NCBI GenBank assembly: GCA_030710605.1
Contig: CP092880.1
Span: 14,054,454-14,118,453, forward strand
Direction of reading: 5' to 3'
Origin: Cordylochernes scorpioides
Taxonomy: Eukaryota > Arthropoda > Arachnida > Pseudoscorpiones > Chernetidae
DNA length: 64,000 nucleotides
The notes beneath the pieces were generated by a model that was given only the letters and a program-made list of their open reading frames with translations, was not told where the DNA came from and made no database searches. Shown piece by piece: positions 61,830 through 64,000 of the stretch. Numbering within the stretch: position 1 is the first letter of the stretch; the number at the start of each line of letters is the position of its first letter. Position numbers and translations under genes: made by a program.

Positions 61830-62290
61830 CAATAACGTGCCATATTTATATATCAGAAATGAAAGCACAAATGTTTATTTTACACATAAAACAAACTTCT
61901 ACTGTCCTTCCTGAGATAAAAAATATATTGGGAGGGTTTGGTTCATCAGTGGTGAACCCTCCAAGTGGTTTCGCCAATTTAATCTACTAGACCGCTTTTT
62001 TTTTAGAGCTCTAATACTGCATTAGACGAATCTGCTTATATATGCTACACTGAGGAGAGGAATTTTAGAAATGTTTTCAAGTAAACTATGGACATAAGTT
62101 TTTAGGACAGTAGAATTACATTTGAATATTTGCATCGAGCAATGCTCTTCTGCAAGCAATAAGGATAAGACCAGTTAGACATAATTAATTATAAGGCGAT
62201 ATAACGCGCCATCTAGATATAAGAAATAAAAGCATTAAGGCACGGATGTGTTTTTTTTAATATAAAACAAATTTCTACAGTTTTTACTGC
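61830..62290 (-). mobile_element. Repeat family A copies
   Basis: CTTCTACTGTCCTTCCTGAG, GGTTCATCAGTGGTGAACCC, CTATGGACATAAGTTTTTAG, then GATATAACGCGCCATCTAG and the start of another arm at 62240. Confidence 0.65.
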
Positions 62291-63289
62291 GTTGAAAAAA
62301 AAAGTTTTTTCCTTCTATTTATAAAATTCATTTTGAAGTCATAGAGTAACTGTTTAGGTCTTTGGTTAACTTTTTTGTTTCCAATTTGTAATTGCAAGCA
62401 CATTTAATTTTTGCTCTAAGGTTTTCTATTAATACCAAAAAATAAGCTTTATATCAATCATATACATCCTAGATGATACAAAATTTCAAGTTTTACCAAT
62501 TTTATAAAGAAGTTGAATGCTAACAAACTGTTAGCGAACACTGTTGAGATCATTTTTAGAATTATGTTTATAACAAACCACCCTGTATTTTTCTGAATAT
62601 TTTTCTATCGAATATTTCTAATATTAATTGAGTGGTTGCTGTCATGAAAATTGGGTGAAAATAGATAATGACTGGATCAAGTATTTTATAGGTGTTATAC
62701 CCTGTTTGATTTAATATCCTCTTGATTTATCTTGATGTTCTTTCTCTAGGTATTAGTCCATATGAGAAAGGCTTTTTCCTTGCTCTTTCACTTCGTTTTA
62801 TCAATTTCTCTACAATTGAAGTCGGGTAGTCATTTGTTTCGAAAACATTTTAATTGTATTAATTTATTTTTTTATAGTTTCATTCACATGTGGACAAAGT
62901 TTCTAGAATGCATGTGTGACAATGCAACCACTATGATATTCTTGTCAGTGAGACGTTGCATTTGGAACTTATTTTAATTCTCATTTATTTGTGCTTTATA
63001 TGTGGGCTGTTGTCCTTAAAGTATTCCGCTTACGGGGCAAATGCCATGTCCACTTAAAGTGACATCTTTGTTTTTAAAACTGTATATCTAAGCATAAGCA
63101 ATTCTTCTGGTATCCTCCATTTCTTATGTAAATCAAATGTATATTCATTCAGGCTGTTAATTTGTAAATTGATAGTCAAATCTGTCTTTTCTTAAACACG
63201 CGCAGTATGTCGTCGACATATCGCATCTAAATTCTATAGACTCTTTATTAATATTATATTCCCTTTAGTAAAATTATAAATAAAATACG
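62291..63289. other. AT-rich stretch with a tRNA-like scrap
   Basis: No coding domain. 63028-63056 (CGCTTACGGGGCAAATGCC) is the minus-strand complement of the tRNA-like head at 10795-10822. Confidence 0.4.
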
Positions 63290-63460
63290 ATTCGTTATAA
63301 GATGCATTAGCGCGCAATCTGTTATAAACCGCTGGGAATATTAACCACTGATGAACCAGGGGCCCTTCCATTATTTTATCATTGTAGTAAGGGCAGTAGA
63401 AAATTGATTTATTTTAAGAGAATCATACACGTCAAAAATAGTTCAAATATTTTATAATTC
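63290..63460 (+). mobile_element. Repeat family A, degraded copy
   Basis: GATGCATTAGCGCGCAATC, ACCGCTGGGAATATTAACCA, CTGATGAACCAGG, GTAGTAAGGGCAGTAGAAA. The GAAAC box is lost. Confidence 0.55.
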
Positions 63461-63494
63461 TCGCAGAACTATTTATATTTATCTTTGATTCTTT

Positions 63495-63780
63495 GGGGGA
63501 TGAGAGACTCCATTCCAGCCTGCTGGATGACGCACCGCGCCGTCAACAAAAATATACAAGCGGCGCCATAAATCAGGAGATGACGACCGCTGCGCCAGGG
63601 CGGCACAGCGGTGGAAACCAGAGAGGACCAGAATGTGCATTCTAGGGGGTTGTCCTTTTTGTCTTCCTCTAAAAATGTAGCTAATAAGTAATTCCAATAA
63701 AACACTAACTTTGAGAGACTTTCTGAGCCATCGCTGGACTAATAAATCGACACACCACATTGGTGAGCCGGACGTGATTG
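63495..63780 (+). mobile_element. Possible LTR followed by primer-binding site
   Basis: GC-rich in part, with an AATAAAAC signal at about 63697, then CACACCACA immediately followed by TTGGTGAGCCGGACGTGATT (from 63758). That sequence resembles the primer-binding site and leader of arthropod Gypsy-type retrotransposons. LTR boundaries are uncertain and no gag is seen before the window ends. Confidence 0.4.
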
Positions 63781-64000
63781 AATTTCCATCCAATTCATTA
63801 CTAGGGAATCTCCAAGATGTCGGGATGTAAATAAATAGTTGAGGTTCAATGTTTTATTATGTCTCGTATTCTATCTGCTTGGATAGAAATAGCACGATAT
63901 TATAGATCGTCCATAGTGGGAACAATAAGGATAGCTTTTCTTATAGGCGATTGATTTGACCGGAACACTGTGAATTGAGAGAAAAGAATTCTGACTGGTC
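63781..64000. other. Right edge, unassigned
   Basis: No gene seen in the remaining 220 bp. Confidence 0.4.

Overview
This is a eukaryotic window, AT-rich and made almost entirely of mobile elements and tandem repeats. The organism is most likely an arthropod, possibly a chelicerate. That is an inference from the TTAGG-type telomere motif inside a minisatellite (24.7-25.9 kb), the arthropod-like Tc1 and mariner transposases, Jockey-type LINEs, Helitrons and Penelope-like terminal repeats. I found no convincing single-copy host gene, no bacterial-style operon and no CRISPR array. Most long open frames are tandem repeats whose period is a multiple of three, or remnants of transposons.

Layout. 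0-2.1 kb: a mariner remnant split onto both strands, then a GC-rich retroinsertion of about 1 kb with a 12-bp target duplication. 2.4-6.5 kb: a 21-bp array and a 60-bp array. 8.3-11.9 kb: LINE tails, foldback repeats, a compound tRNA-like retroelement with a 13-bp target duplication, and a Helitron carrying a tRNA-Gly gene. 12.4-14.2 kb: a LINE-type element that encodes only a Gag-like protein. 14.6-16.6 kb: a complete non-autonomous Helitron filled with a minisatellite. 19.7-22.8 kb: a LINE end and three Helitron copies. 24.7-25.9 kb: TTAGG-containing minisatellite. 26.1-29.9 kb: a nearly full-length Jockey-type LINE with Gag, endonuclease and reverse transcriptase (one frameshift). 30-39 kb: foldbacks, a Penelope-like repeat with a canonical hammerhead ribozyme, repeat family A, Helitrons, a 29-bp array and decayed LINE, copia and mariner pieces. 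41-49 kb: more tRNA-like compound elements, a second Helitron with tRNA-Gly, pogo-like and hAT-like MITEs and hammerhead-like foldbacks. 50.8-53.6 kb: a Helitron with a duplicated tail and a nested mariner. 56.4-57.9 kb: a Tc1 element with an intact 343-residue transposase, the best candidate for a recently active transposon here. 58-64 kb: more family A copies, SINE-like and foldback pieces, and a possible LTR with primer-binding site at the right edge.

The most interesting theme is self-cleaving RNA. One complete type I hammerhead ribozyme is present (32834-32877, +). About ten further sites in several separate repeat families keep the same order: CUGNNGA-like box, hairpin, GAAA-like box, a four-base self-complementary sequence (ACGU, AGCU or AUAU) where stem III should be, then a strand pairing with the sequence before the first box. 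In these families the stem I pairing is kept while its sequence changes, which points to ribozyme ancestry. A second theme is tRNA sequence captured by mobile elements: two Helitron copies with a tRNA-Gly body, and two tRNA-like retroelement families. All boundaries and pairings were read by eye.
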